Shown: piece after piece, positions 10,204 to 20,199 of the stretch
How the letters are laid out: the number at the start of each line of letters is the position of its first letter
Numbering within the stretch: the first letter of the stretch is position 1
Origin: an uncultured Candidatus Entotheonella sp.
Lineage (GTDB): Bacteria; Tectomicrobia; Entotheonellia; Entotheonellales; Entotheonellaceae
Assembly (NCBI GenBank): GCA_951828535.1
Contig: OX639990.1
Coordinates: 1,227,300-1,291,299 of the forward strand
Reading direction: 5' to 3'
DNA: 64,000 nucleotides
The notes under the pieces: model-generated
Databases searched by the model: none
Told to the model about the DNA's origin: nothing
Seen by the model: the letters and a program-made list of their open reading frames with translations, nothing else
Program-made: the position numbers and the translations under genes

Positions 10204-12183
10204 GTGCCTTTGCTGCTGCGTTTTTTCATGCTGGGCCTTGTCTTCGCTTCCCCGTTGGTTACGTCTGTTGAAGCCCAGCTTTCCTTGGAGGATACGCTCC
10301 CTGGCATCCCGGAGGTCGTAGTCCAAGGACGGGACTTCACGGTTGACGAACAGGCCGGTCTAGCGACATTCCGGGTTGATGTGCGTGTGCCCGCGGACCA
10401 TCATGGGTATCTTGACAGGGGCGATGAGGGGTTCTTTATCCCATTGGCTTTTGTCTTCGATTCATTGGAGGAACACGGATTTCGAGTCACTGAGATTTCA
10501 CGTCCATCGGGCACCAGGGACGACATTGTTCACGCCACGGTGTTGCGAGACAGCGGTGCGTTCGAATTCCAATTGGAAAGTCCCGACGACACGTTTCCAT
10601 CAGGCACCTTCTCTGCAACGCTGCGCCACCAAATCTGCAACGACGTCACAAATATCTGCTACCCTCCCAAGATCACGATCTTTCCAATACGCTTTGCAAA
10701 AGGGACAGTTGACGAAAACACCCCCCTCTTGGCGAACATCACGCAACAATCTGCCCCCGCTCTCACATTGAGCGAACGCCTGACAGCACTATTTCGACGT
10801 CATTTCGCTAATTTCCCCATGGCACTTCTTTTGGTGTTCCTAGCCGGCCTCATCGCTTCGGCAACACCATGCGTGTATCCCGTCATTCCGATCACGTCGG
10901 CGATACTCATGGCACGAGGCGGGGGAGCCCGACGCCTGGGACAACTGAACGCTCTGGTCTATTTCTTGGGCATTACCTTTTTCTTTGCTCTGCTCGGGAC
11001 TTTTGCGGCCACCACAGGCACTGCCCTTTCAGCCGTTATGACCAGCGCATGGGTGAATCTGGCCTTTGCCGGAATATTCGCCTATTTCGGCTTGAGCATG
11101 ATTGGGTTCTATGAATTTCAGTTTCTTACACCACTCATAGCCAAATTGGACAACACGGCAGGCCGGTGGGATGGATTCTTCGGCACCTTCTTGATGGGAG
11201 CGACTGCCGGTCTCGTCATTTCTCCATGTGTAGGTCCGATTGCGGGAGCCATTCTACTTGACATTACTGGCCAAGCGGCGGGTACCCAGTTGTCCGGAAG
11301 TACCAGTCCGGCCGAAACTGCGTTGCGAGGCATTGGTCTGATGGCGAGTTTTGGCATGGGACTGGGGGTTCCTTTTCTCGTGGTTGGAATGCTCAGTAAC
11401 GGACTGCCACAATCGGGCCCGTGGCTTACAAAGGTCAAATTTCTCCTCGGCATCCCAATTCTTTACTTCGCTTATGTTTATTATCTCAAGGGCATGGAAA
11501 CCGCGGCCGTGCCGCCGAACATAGCTCATGCCATCCTCGTCGGGATACTGGCAATCGCGCTCGCCGTTTTTCTAGGCTTGTTTCATTCCTTGGGAGACGC
11601 CCCAAAACAAGGCCAGTTAGTCCGTCGCATTCTGGGAATCATCCTGCTTATTCTGGGGGGGCATTTTCTCTACAATGGCTTAGGTCAATCGGGGATTCTG
11701 ATCCCGGTATCGGGAACGGGCCAACAAATGGCCGCAGGGGGGCTTACGCTACCCGAGGGAGTGGAAATCGGGGATTTCACTGCCTCGCAAGTGGAATTTT
11801 CCGGGAATCTTCGCTGGTTGCGGGACTTTTCGCTAGCCCAAGAGCGCGCCAGGGTCGAAGGCAAGGCTCTTTTTGTAGACTTCTATGCGACCTGGTGCGC
11901 GAACTGCAAAGCCTTTCAGCGATTGGCAGAAAGCAACGGCCAATTGAACAATGCCTTGCAGCAAGCCGTGCTTGTAAAAATCTACGACAGCGATGAAATC
12001 TTTGAGACCTTTCAACGGGACGAAAACTACCCGGAACTAGGTGGTGTTGGAGGCCAGCCGTTCCTACCGTTGTTTGCCATTTATTCCGACCGGGGCGACT
12101 TGCACTGGAAGGGTCAGGATTATCGAGCTGTCACCACAATCGTAAGCCAACTCGAAGCAGTCAAACAAATTGTCGTGCCGTGA
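10204..12183 (+). CDS. dsbD: Thiol:disulfide interchange protein DsbD
   Basis: Carries electrons from cytoplasmic thioredoxin across the inner membrane to periplasmic thiol proteins. The 659-aa product has a signal peptide, an N-terminal periplasmic immunoglobulin-like domain (about 25-190), an eight-helix membrane domain with its Cys pair in the CVYP (C223) and SPCVGP (C342) motifs, and a C-terminal thioredoxin domain with WCANC (C565, C568). Translation starts at GTG 10204 with a GGGGGA site about 7 nt upstream. Context with the CcmH-like gene points to reductant supply for cytochrome c assembly. Confidence 0.94.
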   Translation: MPLLLRFFMLGLVFASPLVTSVEAQLSLEDTLPGIPEVVVQGRDFTVDEQAGLATFRVDVRVPADHHGYLDRGDEGFFIPLAFVFDSLEEHGFRVTEISRPSGTRDDIVHATVLRDSGAFEFQLESPDDTFPSGTFSATLRHQICNDVTNICYPPKITIFPIRFAKGTVDENTPLLANITQQSAPALTLSERLTALFRRHFANFPMALLLVFLAGLIASATPCVYPVIPITSAILMARGGGARRLGQLNALVYFLGITFFFALLGTFAATTGTALSAVMTSAWVNLAFAGIFAYFGLSMIGFYEFQFLTPLIAKLDNTAGRWDGFFGTFLMGATAGLVISPCVGPIAGAILLDITGQAAGTQLSGSTSPAETALRGIGLMASFGMGLGVPFLVVGMLSNGLPQSGPWLTKVKFLLGIPILYFAYVYYLKGMETAAVPPNIAHAILVGILAIALAVFLGLFHSLGDAPKQGQLVRRILGIILLILGGHFLYNGLGQSGILIPVSGTGQQMAAGGLTLPEGVEIGDFTASQVEFSGNLRWLRDFSLAQERARVEGKALFVDFYATWCANCKAFQRLAESNGQLNNALQQAVLVKIYDSDEIFETFQRDENYPELGGVGGQPFLPLFAIYSDRGDLHWKGQDYRAVTTIVSQLEAVKQIVVP

Positions 12184-12209
12184 TTCAATACACAAGGTGG
12201 AGTTCTGGC

Positions 12210-13130
12210 TTGCTTCGGTTTTGGACCGCCATGATGCTTTGTTTGTGCACCTTCCCTGCCTGTTCCCAGCCCCCGGTTTCCGACTAAACGCCGAACCTGT
12301 CTCGCCCGCGCCATCGTCGTCAGAACAGCCGTTCTCTCCGGATCCGATGTTGGCTTCGCAGCGGAGTTGATGCGAAAAAGAGAGTAACTACCGTGCCATC
12401 ACGGAATACAGCGATTTCTCTTCACCTTCCCGTATGACATACGGCGTTCTATGGCCCACTTTCGCGTGGATCTGGCTTTCTTATCGCGGCATGGTACGGC
12501 AAGGCTCTGGAGGCCTTTGACGGGTTAGCCAAGCTGTATCCGGATACGTCTTACGGCATACAGGTATGGCTTTGGCAAGGTAAGTGTCTGATGCGACAGG
12601 GCACAAATATGAGACAGCGGAAGACTTTTACGATGCTGTCAGGTGCCACTCACCTGGACGGCGTTCGGAGAACATGCTACTTACCGGGATGCTTGGGCAC
12701 TGCTGCATCAGTAAGAATGGCGGAAGGCCACCGAACAATTTTAAAGCATCCCCACCCATAATTCGTTTCGCGAGACAGCCCACCAAATAGTCGAAGTAAT
12801 TCTGGACAAGGGAGACCTGTCTCGGAAATCCCCCTTCTAGCTGGCGTTTTATCGGCCACTTTACCGGGGAGCGGGCAGTTATATGTTGGACGCCAAGGGG
12901 ACGCGTTGCTTGCTTCTGTTCTGAACGGGTTATTCGTTGTGGGGATTGTCGAGGCGTTGAATCATGATCAAGTAGCAATAGCGGGAGCGCTCAGCTATTT
13001 GAGGCGGGGTGGTTCGCGGGCAACATTTATGAGGAACGGGCGCGCATAAGTACAATCGGCATCGTACAGATACCTTCACACGAGAATTGGGAGGTCAATT
13101 TCGTTACCATCCACCGAAGGCCTCGCCGGC
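12210..13130 (+). pseudogene. Broken lipoprotein with TPR-like repeats and a C-terminal membrane domain
   Basis: No intact gene exists between dsbD and rplQ, but consecutive fragments in shifting frames make one protein. First comes a lipoprotein-type signal peptide with FPACSQPP (TTG at 12210, stop 12285). Next is a Pro/Ser-rich stretch (about 12275-12370), then TPR-like text around EAFDGLAKLYPDTSYG (12465-12605), then ETAEDFYDAVRCHSP (12607-12657), then a segment with RDAWALLHQ and in-frame stops (12648-12835). Last is a membrane part with LPGSGQLYVG and VLNGLFVVGIVEAL (12834-13000), continuing as FEAGWFAGNIY after a frameshift near 13000. I recognise this C-terminal pattern from a conserved family of unknown function. 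At least five lesions are visible. Confidence 0.75.
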
Positions 13131-13142
13131 CGCGAGGACCTT
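13117..13142. terminator. GC-rich hairpin at the end of the ribosomal gene block
   Basis: AAGGCCTCGC pairs with GCGAGG-A-CCTT across a CGGCC loop: six plus four base pairs with a one-base bulge. It sits 17-42 nt beyond the rplQ stop on the minus strand. There is no T-run on the minus-strand side, so termination may need Rho. It is the only candidate end for the 33-kb block. Confidence 0.45.
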
Positions 13143-13158
13143 TGGAATCCGATTGGGC

Positions 13159-13527
13159 CTACGATTCTGAAGGACGATCCACCAATTCCATCAATACCAA
13201 CGGTGCGTTATCCCCCTGGCGCCGGCCGGCCTTCATGATGCGCGTATAACCACCCGGCCGTTGTCGATAGCGAGGACCTAATTCATCGAACACCTTTTTC
13301 ACAACCGTCCGACTACGGACCCTTTTGAACGCCAGACGCCGGGCATGCAAGTCGCCACGTTTGCCCCACGTAATGATCCGATCTACCAAGCCACGCACCT
13401 CCTTGGCTTTCACCTCGGTTGTATGAATCCGTTCGTGGGTGAGCACCGCCACCGCTAAATTGCAAAGCAGCGCCTTACGATGGCTGCTCCGGCGGTGCAG
13501 ACTTTTTCCTTTTTTCAGATGGCGCAT
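13159..13527 (-). CDS. rplQ: 50S ribosomal protein L17
   Basis: Large-subunit protein near the peptide exit tunnel. The 122-aa product begins MRHLKKGKSLHRRSSHRKAL, the family's standard start, and ends with RPGGYTRI and LVLMELVD. An in-frame ATG at 13578 would add 17 residues that merely re-read the end of rpoA, so I use 13527. It is the last gene of the block, 29 nt after rpoA, as is usual for the alpha operon. Confidence 0.95.
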   Translation of the reverse strand: MRHLKKGKSLHRRSSHRKALLCNLAVAVLTHERIHTTEVKAKEVRGLVDRIITWGKRGDLHARRLAFKRVRSRTVVKKVFDELGPRYRQRPGGYTRIMKAGRRQGDNAPLVLMELVDRPSES

Positions 13528-13556
13528 AATACTGCTCACTTTCCTTGCGAAGCGAC

Positions 13557-14546
13557 TCAGTTTGTCTTCCCTTGCCAATCCACTCCATCCAGACTCATGC
13601 CGAGGCCCAAGCCCATGCTGGTCAAGATCTCCTTAATTTCGTTAAGAGATTTGCGACCAAAATTTCGGGTCTTCAGCATCTCCGGCTCATTTCGTTGCAC
13701 GAGTTCACCGATGGTCTTGATATTGGCATTCTTCAGACAGTTGTATGAACGAACCGACAACTCCAATTCATCAACACTACGGCTGAGATTCTCAACCAAC
13801 TTCTGCCGTACCTCATCCACTTCCGGGGCGTCCTGGACAGGATCTTCCCGAAAGTTAACGAAAATTTCCAAATGCTCCTCAAGGATGGTGGCAGCTTGCG
13901 AAATAGCGTCCTCCGGGTGAATGCTCCCGTTTGTGTGGATTTCAAATATCAGCCGATCATAGTCGGTTGCGTAGCCAACGCGTGTGTTTTCAACGTGCAG
14001 ACCTACTCGGCGGACAGGGGAAAAAACCGCGTCCACGGGGATGACTTGTGGATCGACGATTGACGCGGCATGCCTCTCGGCGGGGACATACCCTCGCCCC
14101 CTCTGAACATCCAAGGCGATCTCCAATGTCGCATCTTTATTCAAAGTGGCGATATGAAGATCAGGGTTCAGAATTTCGACATCCGCATCCGTAACGACTT
14201 GACTGGCTAGCACCTCGCCTGGCCCGGTAGCTCGTAGTAAGAGCTGCTTTGGCTTGTCCACATGCATCTTCAAGAGCAATTCTTTAATGTTGAGAATAAT
14301 TTCCGTAGTGTCTTCCAAGACGCCCGGAATTGTCGAAAATTCGTGGTACACACCCTGGATTTTTAGGGCGGTCACTGCAGTTCCCGTCAAAGAGGAGAGC
14401 AGCACACGGCGCAGAGCGTTACCAATCGTCACACCAAAACCACGTTCAAATGGCTCGGCCGTGAAACGCCCGTATGTATTGGTCAGCGAATCTCGATCGC
14501 TTTCGATACGCTTGGGTTTTTGAAAGCCAATCGACGTTGTCTCCAT
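13557..14546 (-). CDS. rpoA: RNA polymerase alpha subunit
   Basis: Assembly platform of RNA polymerase. The 329-aa product has the N-terminal dimerisation domain ([20 protein letters not shown] near residues 33-52), a flexible linker near 230-250, and the C-terminal DNA- and activator-binding domain with [19 protein letters not shown] and [16 protein letters not shown] lies about 10 nt before the ATG. The order rpsD-rpoA-rplQ is standard; the 96-nt gap after rpsD is among the longer ones in this section. Confidence 0.97.
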   Translation of the reverse strand: METTSIGFQKPKRIESDRDSLTNTYGRFTAEPFERGFGVTIGNALRRVLLSSLTGTAVTALKIQGVYHEFSTIPGVLEDTTEIILNIKELLLKMHVDKPKQLLLRATGPGEVLASQVVTDADVEILNPDLHIATLNKDATLEIALDVQRGRGYVPAERHAASIVDPQVIPVDAVFSPVRRVGLHVENTRVGYATDYDRLIFEIHTNGSIHPEDAISQAATILEEHLEIFVNFREDPVQDAPEVDEVRQKLVENLSRSVDELELSVRSYNCLKNANIKTIGELVQRNEPEMLKTRNFGRKSLNEIKEILTSMGLGLGMSLDGVDWQGKTN

Positions 14547-14642
14547 GCTACAACGCTCCTTCTACGTTTCCCAAAACTTGTTGTGTTAAAAAGACACGGG
14601 GCGAGTACGACTGCACGAGGACATTGTTGGTAGGCCAGCCCT

Positions 14643-15269
14643 TTATTTCGAGTAGAGCTCAACTACAAGCTGCTCTTGGAATGACAGCGTGATGTCGTCT
14701 CGTTTCGGCAGCGCCTGCACCACACCACGCATGTTCTCCGTATCGACATGCACCCATTCAGGAATTTGTCTTTGATCGTGACGCTGCATGCCGCTACGGA
14801 GCACTTCTATTTCACGACTCTTTTCTCGAGGTTCTACAACGTCACCCTGTTTGACAAGAAACGACGGGATGTTTGTTTTACGGCCGTTGACACGGAAATG
14901 GCCGTGGCGAACAAGCTGCCGTGCTTGGGCGCGAGACTCAGCAAAGCCCATGACGTAGAGGACATTATCCAATCGACGTTCCAAAAGTACCAAAAGCTCC
15001 GAACCCGTTACTTCCTTCGAACGTGATGCCCGTGCAAAATAACGTCTGAACTGAGATTCCAATACGCCATATGTCCGTTTGACCTTTTGCTTTTCACGCA
15101 ATTGCAAGCCGTATTCCGAAAGTTTTGTCCGCCTCTGTCCATGTTGACCTGGAACGTAGTTGCGCCGGTTAATGGCGCATTTATCGCTCAAACAGCGATC
15201 GCCTTTGAGATAAAGTTTCATGTTTTCCCGACGACACAATCGGCAGACAGCATCCGTGTATCTTGCCAC
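14643..15269 (-). CDS. rpsD: 30S ribosomal protein S4 (zinc-binding form)
   Basis: Primary 16S rRNA-binding assembly protein and, in many bacteria, the translational repressor of this operon. The 208-aa product retains the N-terminal zinc site (CRLCRRE, then C at GDRC and C at KCAIN), so it is the Cys-containing S4 form. The S4 RNA-binding fold with RLDNVLY and [10 protein letters not shown] is complete. It lies 23 nt after rpsK. Confidence 0.96.
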   Translation of the reverse strand: MARYTDAVCRLCRRENMKLYLKGDRCLSDKCAINRRNYVPGQHGQRRTKLSEYGLQLREKQKVKRTYGVLESQFRRYFARASRSKEVTGSELLVLLERRLDNVLYVMGFAESRAQARQLVRHGHFRVNGRKTNIPSFLVKQGDVVEPREKSREIEVLRSGMQRHDQRQIPEWVHVDTENMRGVVQALPKRDDITLSFQEQLVVELYSK

Positions 15270-15292
15270 GCTTGTTCTAACCTCCCTCTTCT

Positions 15293-15688
15293 CTAAACGC
15301 GCCGTTTTTTCGGTGGGCGCGGGCCATTGTGCGGTATCGGCGTTACATCGCGAATAACACTTACCTCAAGACCGGCTGCTTGCAATGCACGAATAGCAGC
15401 CTCGCGTCCCGAACCAGGTCCTTTAACCAATACATCCACTTTTCTCATGCCTTGATCCATCACCTTGCGAGCGACTTGCTCGGCGGCAGTTTGGGCCGCA
15501 AAAGGTGTGCTCTTACGCGAGCCTCGGAAACCCTGTCCTCCCGCGCTGGCCCAAGCCAACGCGTTGCCCCCGCCGTCGGTTATGGTAATAATCGTGTTGT
15601 TGAAGGTCGATTTAACGTGCACCACACCTTCTGCTACCGTACGCCGTTCACGGCGACGTTTCCCCTCTTTACGCCTTGACTCTGCCAT
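15293..15688 (-). CDS. rpsK: 30S ribosomal protein S11
   Basis: Platform protein of the 30S subunit that contacts mRNA in the E-site region. The 131-aa product has a short basic N-terminal tail, the [15 protein letters not shown] segment, the conserved [14 protein letters not shown] stretch, and the [15 protein letters not shown] end. Length is normal. It follows rpsM after 9 nt, as in the usual rpsM-rpsK-rpsD-rpoA order. Confidence 0.96.
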   Translation of the reverse strand: MAESRRKEGKRRRERRTVAEGVVHVKSTFNNTIITITDGGGNALAWASAGGQGFRGSRKSTPFAAQTAAEQVARKVMDQGMRKVDVLVKGPGSGREAAIRALQAAGLEVSVIRDVTPIPHNGPRPPKKRRV

Positions 15689-15697
15689 GTATGCCCT

Positions 15698-16069
15698 CTA
15701 TTTCTTGCCCTTGCGACCAATCGTACGCCGCGGGCCCTTACGTGTGCGAGAGTTGGTCCGGGTCCGTTGGCCTCGGACCGGCAATCCACGACGATGTCTC
15801 AAGCCACGATAAGCTCCCACGTCCATGAGTCGCTTGATATTCATTGCCACTTCCCGACGCAAGTCGCCTTCTACGGAGTATTGCTCCTCGATCGCCTCAC
15901 GGAGTCGGGTAATATCACTCTCGGTCAGTGCCTTCACGCGTGTGTCGGGATCAACCGCCGTGGTTTGCAATATTTTCTTCGCAGAAGTAGGACCAATGCC
16001 GTAAATGTAGGTCAAAGCGACTTCGACTCGTTTTTCGTTTGGAATGTCAGCTCCAGCTATACGAGCCAT
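15698..16069 (-). CDS. rpsM: 30S ribosomal protein S13
   Basis: Head protein of the 30S subunit contacting the P-site tRNA and forming a bridge to the 50S subunit. The 123-aa product starts [19 protein letters not shown] and ends in the basic [22 protein letters not shown]-type tail. I use ATG 16069; the longer in-frame start at 16171 would add 34 residues overlapping rpmJ. Purine-rich AGGAAAGGGAA precedes the start. Confidence 0.96.
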   Translation of the reverse strand: MARIAGADIPNEKRVEVALTYIYGIGPTSAKKILQTTAVDPDTRVKALTESDITRLREAIEEQYSVEGDLRREVAMNIKRLMDVGAYRGLRHRRGLPVRGQRTRTNSRTRKGPRRTIGRKGKK

Positions 16070-16088
16070 CTTCTGTTCCCTTTCCTGT

Positions 16089-16202
16089 TTAGCCCTGCCG
16101 TTGCTTATGGCGCGAGTTTTCGCAAAGAATCCGCACAATACCCTTACGGCGGACGACCTTGCACTTCGCACAGATCGGCTTCACCGAAGCACGAACTTTC
16201 AT
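16089..16202 (-). CDS. rpmJ: 50S ribosomal protein L36 (zinc-binding form)
   Basis: A 37-aa protein, too short for routine ORF calls. It begins [15 protein letters not shown] and ends RHKQRQG, a full match to L36. The Cys-x2-Cys, Cys and His of the zinc site are all present, so it is the zinc form. It lies between infA (59 nt upstream in the direction of transcription) and rpsM (19 nt downstream), its normal place. Confidence 0.95.
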   Translation of the reverse strand: MKVRASVKPICAKCKVVRRKGIVRILCENSRHKQRQG

Positions 16203-16261
16203 GTTGTTACCCTCGCACTCAACGTCTCTTTGAGTTTTACTCACGCAATCGCGACGCGACA

Positions 16262-16480
16262 TCACTTGAAGCGATAAACAATCCGCCCCCGAGTCAGGTC
16301 ATAGGGTGACAATTCCAATTTCACCTTATCTCCAGGAAGAATACGGATGAAATGCATTCGCATCCGGCCCGAAATATGTGCCAAGACTACATGCTTGTTC
16401 TCAAGCTCTACCTTAAACATGGCATTAGGTAAAGGCTCGACCACCGTGCCTTCAACGGCTATAATTTCTTCCTTTTCCAT
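16262..16480 (-). CDS. infA: Translation initiation factor IF-1
   Basis: Binds the 30S A site during initiation. The 72-aa OB-fold product starts [19 protein letters not shown] and ends [13 protein letters not shown], the usual length and pattern. I prefer ATG 16480; a TTG nine nt upstream would extend it by three residues. GGAG lies close, only 3 nt, before the ATG. It sits between map and rpmJ as in many bacteria. Confidence 0.95.
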   Translation of the reverse strand: MEKEEIIAVEGTVVEPLPNAMFKVELENKHVVLAHISGRMRMHFIRILPGDKVKLELSPYDLTRGRIVYRFK

Positions 16481-16511
16481 AATCTCCAAAGTGCCGTAAT
16501 AGTGTCGCTTG

Positions 16512-17261
16512 TCAAAGCTGACTGAGGATGATGCCGCCCCCTTCAGCTACCGTGATGGTGTGCTCAAAATGAGCCGACGGCTTGCCGTCGTCGGTAATGA
16601 CAGTCCAATTATCCTTCAGGATATGCACGTCACAAGTACCCAGATTCAACATGGGTTCCAGTGCCAACACCATGCCTTCACGTAAGCGTGGCCCACGCCT
16701 CGGTGGGCCAAAGTTGGGAACCTGTGGTTCTTCGTGCAACTCCGTGCCAATACCGTGTCCAACAAAATCCTTTACGACCCCATAACCTCGCTGTTCAGCG
16801 AAAGTTTGAATTGTGTGCGAAATATCGGACAGGTAATTGCCGATTCGGGCTTGAGTAATTCCTGCATTCAGAGCACCGCGGGTGTCCTCGATAAGGGACT
16901 GCAAGTCCTGATCGATAGGGCCAACAGGGAAAGTGATGGCGTGGTCTCCATAATAGCCATCGACAATTGCACCGCAGTCGACCCCGATGATATCGCCCTC
17001 TTTCAGTTTCCGTTTCTTGGATGGAATGCCATGTACAACCTCGGAGTTGATGGAGGTGCACAATGTTGCAGGAAATCCTCGATAACCCTTAAATGCCGAG
17101 AGGCCTCCCTGTTTACGAATGAAAGCCTCGGCAGTACGATCAAGCTCGTGCGTGGTTCTCCCAGGCTCAATCATTGGCTGCAAGCGTTGCAGTGTCTCTG
17201 CTACTAACTGGCAACTTTCCCTAATCCTTTCAATTTCGCGTGGCGACCGATAGGTAATCAT
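16512..17261 (-). CDS. map: Methionine aminopeptidase, type I
   Basis: Removes N-terminal Met from new proteins. The 249-aa product shows the metal ligands in order: the two Asp of [14 protein letters not shown], His in GHGIG, Glu in LALEPML and Glu in FEHTITV. The pita-bread fold is complete. It sits directly between secY (34 nt) and infA (31 nt). In many bacteria adk precedes map here; adk is absent. Confidence 0.96.
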   Translation of the reverse strand: MITYRSPREIERIRESCQLVAETLQRLQPMIEPGRTTHELDRTAEAFIRKQGGLSAFKGYRGFPATLCTSINSEVVHGIPSKKRKLKEGDIIGVDCGAIVDGYYGDHAITFPVGPIDQDLQSLIEDTRGALNAGITQARIGNYLSDISHTIQTFAEQRGYGVVKDFVGHGIGTELHEEPQVPNFGPPRRGPRLREGMVLALEPMLNLGTCDVHILKDNWTVITDDGKPSAHFEHTITVAEGGGIILSQL

Positions 17262-17295
17262 GATCCGTTACAGCGCTGTTTGTTGTTATACGATT

Positions 17296-18612
17296 CTACC
17301 GGCGGCCTTTGAGCCGCCCTTTTTTCATGAATGTATCGTAGTGGCGCATGACCAAATGGGATTCCACTTGCTGCATTGTGTCCATCGCTACACCAACCAC
17401 GATGAGGAGCCCTGTGCCCCCGAAAAAAAAGGGCACTTGAAGAAATAACACTAAGTAAGTGGGAAGAATGACGATGAACGACAAATAAAGCGCCCCCGCC
17501 AAGGTTAACCGCGACAACGTGCGGTCAATAAACTCCGCCGTCCTCCTGCCGGGACGGATACCCGGTACATACCCTCCATACTTTCGCATGTTGTCCGCAA
17601 CATCAACAGGGTTAAAAATGATAGCCGTATAAAAATACGCAAAAAATATGATCAAGACCACGGTCAAGACAGAATAAAGCAGAGTTCCCGGCGAGAGTTG
17701 TTGAACAATCGTATCCAATATGCCACCGGCATTCTGACCACCAGCAAACTGGGCAATCGTCGCAGGGAACACCATGATAGAAGAGGCAAAAATTGGTGGG
17801 ATAACGCCTGAAGTGTTAATCTTCAGCGGTAAATGGGTATTCTGACCGCCGTACATACGCCGTCCGACTACACGTTTCGCGTACTGAATCGGGATTTTCC
17901 GATGACCTGCCTCCATAAAAACGATTGCAGCTACTACGGCGACCATCACGATGAGGAGAAGAAGAAAGAGAAAAGGACTCAACTCGCCTAAACGCAATTG
18001 AGTCCAAGTAGAGCCTGCGGCGGATGGCATCCCGGCAACGATTCCGGCAAAAATCAGAAGTGATATGCCATTACCAATGCCACGCTCTGTAATTTGTTCC
18101 CCCAACCACATGAGGAATGTCGTACCCGCGGTCAACGTAAGCATCGTCATCACCCTGAATCCCCAGCCGGAGACTGGTACGACTGATGCCCCACCGACTT
18201 CCATATTTTCAAGGCCAATGGAAATGCCCAAGCCTTGGATCAAACTAAGTACCACAGTACCATAGCGGGTATACTGGTTAATCTTTTTTCGTCCTTGCTC
18301 TCCCTCTTTCTTCAGTCTTTCCAGGTGTGGCACAACAACCGTAAGCAGTTCAAGAATAATAGATGCACTAATGTACGGCATAATGCCCAGCGCGAACACC
18401 GCCATTTGTTGCAAGGCGCCACCTGAAAACATGTTGAAAAATCCCAGGATGGTACCTTGCACGCTTTCGAAAAACCGGGTCAAAGCTTGGCCGTCAATGC
18501 CCGGCGTCGGAATGAAGGCTCCTACACGATAAACTACAAGCAATCCGAAGGTGTAGAGGATTCGTCTCCTCAATTCTGGAATCTTGAATACGTTTTGAAC
18601 CCCATCGATCAT
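17296..18612 (-). CDS. secY: Protein translocase subunit SecY
   Basis: Pore-forming subunit of the inner-membrane Sec translocon. The 438-aa product has ten hydrophobic segments, the plug region after the first one, and the cytoplasmic loops with YGGYVPGIRPGRRTAEFI near residues 345-365. Its start overlaps the end of rplO by 4 nt, indicating translational coupling. Its partner secE is 25 kb away in the same block. Confidence 0.97.
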   Translation of the reverse strand: MIDGVQNVFKIPELRRRILYTFGLLVVYRVGAFIPTPGIDGQALTRFFESVQGTILGFFNMFSGGALQQMAVFALGIMPYISASIILELLTVVVPHLERLKKEGEQGRKKINQYTRYGTVVLSLIQGLGISIGLENMEVGGASVVPVSGWGFRVMTMLTLTAGTTFLMWLGEQITERGIGNGISLLIFAGIVAGMPSAAGSTWTQLRLGELSPFLFLLLLIVMVAVVAAIVFMEAGHRKIPIQYAKRVVGRRMYGGQNTHLPLKINTSGVIPPIFASSIMVFPATIAQFAGGQNAGGILDTIVQQLSPGTLLYSVLTVVLIIFFAYFYTAIIFNPVDVADNMRKYGGYVPGIRPGRRTAEFIDRTLSRLTLAGALYLSFIVILPTYLVLFLQVPFFFGGTGLLIVVGVAMDTMQQVESHLVMRHYDTFMKKGRLKGRR

Positions 18613-19058
18613 GCAGGTCCCTCCTCCACATTCCCACCGGCATCTACAATCTTTTGCTTGGCAGTTTGACTGAGTTTATCCGCCTTTATGGTCAAAGAAA
18701 CAGATAGATCACCTTCTCCCAATATCTTAACCGGTTTCCTTAGGGATCTGATCTTCCCAGCTTCTTGCAGCACTGAAGGCGTTACCACAGTCTGGCTCTC
18801 AAAGGAATTCAGATCGCCCACGTTAACAATCTGATATTCAACCTTAAAGATATTGGTGAAACCCCGTTTTGGGAGGCGTCTCTGTAAAGGCATTTGGCCA
18901 CCTTCGAATCCGGGGCCACGGCCACCTCCAGAACGCGCTTTCAGCCCTTTGTGCCCACGCGAAGCCGTCTTGCCGTGACCCGAACCAGGACCACGGCCTA
19001 CACGTTTAGGCGCCTTGCGGGCTCCGACTGAAGGATGAAGAGAACTGAGTGTTGCCAT
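18609..19058 (-). CDS. rplO: 50S ribosomal protein L15
   Basis: Late-assembling large-subunit protein. The 149-aa product has the Gly/Arg-rich N-terminal extension (KRVGRGPGSGHGKTASRGHKG) that threads through rRNA, then a globular domain. The stop overlaps the secY start by 4 nt. It lies 30 nt after rpmD, in standard spc-operon order. Confidence 0.96.
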   Translation of the reverse strand: MATLSSLHPSVGARKAPKRVGRGPGSGHGKTASRGHKGLKARSGGGRGPGFEGGQMPLQRRLPKRGFTNIFKVEYQIVNVGDLNSFESQTVVTPSVLQEAGKIRSLRKPVKILGEGDLSVSLTIKADKLSQTAKQKIVDAGGNVEEGPA

Positions 19059-19088
19059 ATTGTCTCCGAGAAGGTTCGTGTCGTGCTC

Positions 19089-19274
19089 TCATGACTCAAT
19101 GCGAACCAAATGCCTCACTTTATCGATCATGCCTTGAGTCTGAGGCGTGTCCGGCAATTCAACCACCTTGTGCAACTTGGTTAATCCCATCCCACGCAGC
19201 ACGTACCGCTGTTTCTCAGGCCGTCCAATTGCACTTCGTGTCAACCGTATTGCGATCTTCTTGCCGCTTGCCAT
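19089..19274 (-). CDS. rpmD: 50S ribosomal protein L30
   Basis: A 61-aa large-subunit protein. The pattern KIAIRLTRSAIGRPEKQR, then LGLTKLHK-like text (GMGLTKLHKVVELPDTP), and the terminal IDKVRHLVRIE are typical. It lies between rpsE (11 nt) and rplO (30 nt). No unusual features. Confidence 0.95.
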   Translation of the reverse strand: MASGKKIAIRLTRSAIGRPEKQRYVLRGMGLTKLHKVVELPDTPQTQGMIDKVRHLVRIES

Positions 19275-19285
19275 TGTTAAGACCC

Positions 19286-19789
19286 CTATCGGACTCGTAA
19301 CTCTTCATGTTCAATATTGCGCACCCGGGCAATCTCGCGACTGCTCCGTAACTGCAGCAGTCCTTCCATCGTGGCCTTAACGACGTTGTGGGGATTATTC
19401 GTCCCGAGGGATTTGGTCAGGACGTCACCTATCCCGACAGCCTCCAGGACAGCGCGAACAGGACCACCCGCCGTAATCCCGGTGCCACGAGCAGCAGGCT
19501 TGAGCAGCACACGACCTGCTCCATAGTGGCCCAAAACGCTGTGCGGGATGGTTGTGTCGGCTAACGGGACGGCGTATAGATTCTTCTTGGCTTTGTCTAC
19601 GGCTTTCCGAATGGCTTCTGGCACCTCATTCGCTTTGCCAAGCCCAACACCAACGCGGCCAGCACGGTTGCCTACCACTACAAGGGCACTGAAACTGAAA
19701 CGCCTGCCGCCCTTTACGACCTTCGCCACCCGATTCACGTACACAATTTTATCGACGTATTCGGTTTGTTCAGCACCTGTTTCGACCAC
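19286..19789 (-). CDS. rpsE: 30S ribosomal protein S5
   Basis: 30S protein at the mRNA entry side, important for decoding accuracy. The 167-aa product has the N-terminal double-stranded RNA-binding fold ([23 protein letters not shown]) and the C-terminal domain with [18 protein letters not shown]. Spectinomycin-contact loop residues look ordinary. It lies 37 nt after rplR. Confidence 0.96.
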   Translation of the reverse strand: MVETGAEQTEYVDKIVYVNRVAKVVKGGRRFSFSALVVVGNRAGRVGVGLGKANEVPEAIRKAVDKAKKNLYAVPLADTTIPHSVLGHYGAGRVLLKPAARGTGITAGGPVRAVLEAVGIGDVLTKSLGTNNPHNVVKATMEGLLQLRSSREIARVRNIEHEELRVR

Positions 19790-19826
19790 CCACTCTCCTT
19801 CGCCCTGCTATTCGCACTTACGATGG

Positions 19827-20195
19827 CTAAAACTCTAAGCCGTTCTCACGTGCTGCCGTCGCCACAGCCTTCACACGCCCATGATAGAGGAAACCATTAC
19901 GGTCAAACACGACACGCTGGATACCCTTCTCTTTGGCCTTTCCTGCAACCAGCTCACCGACAAGGGTTGCTCCCGCAACATTACCGCCATTCACGCCCGT
20001 AGCGCGGAACTCTCCAGTCATGCTCGACGCGGAAGCCAAAACACGATTGGATACATCATCTATTATTTGTGCGTAAACATGCTTTGCACTTCGGAACACC
20101 GAAAGACGTGGTCTTTGTGGCGTGCCTCGGACTTTAACCCGTACTCGTCTTCTCCGTCGCTCCCGTGCGCGCAGTCTATTTCCCGGATTACCCAT
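19827..20195 (-). CDS. rplR: 50S ribosomal protein L18
   Basis: Binds 5S rRNA in the central protuberance. The 122-aa product has a basic N-terminus ([23 protein letters not shown]-type), the [14 protein letters not shown] strand, and ends [17 protein letters not shown]. It follows rplF after 4 nt. Confidence 0.96.
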   Translation of the reverse strand: MGNPGNRLRARERRRRRVRVKVRGTPQRPRLSVFRSAKHVYAQIIDDVSNRVLASASSMTGEFRATGVNGGNVAGATLVGELVAGKAKEKGIQRVVFDRNGFLYHGRVKAVATAARENGLEF

Positions 20196-20199
20196 GATG

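Noticed and set aside
12285-12960. Stop codons between dsbD and rplQ as recoding events
   Set aside because: They include TAA, TAG and TGA and are mixed with frameshifts, so decay explains them better.
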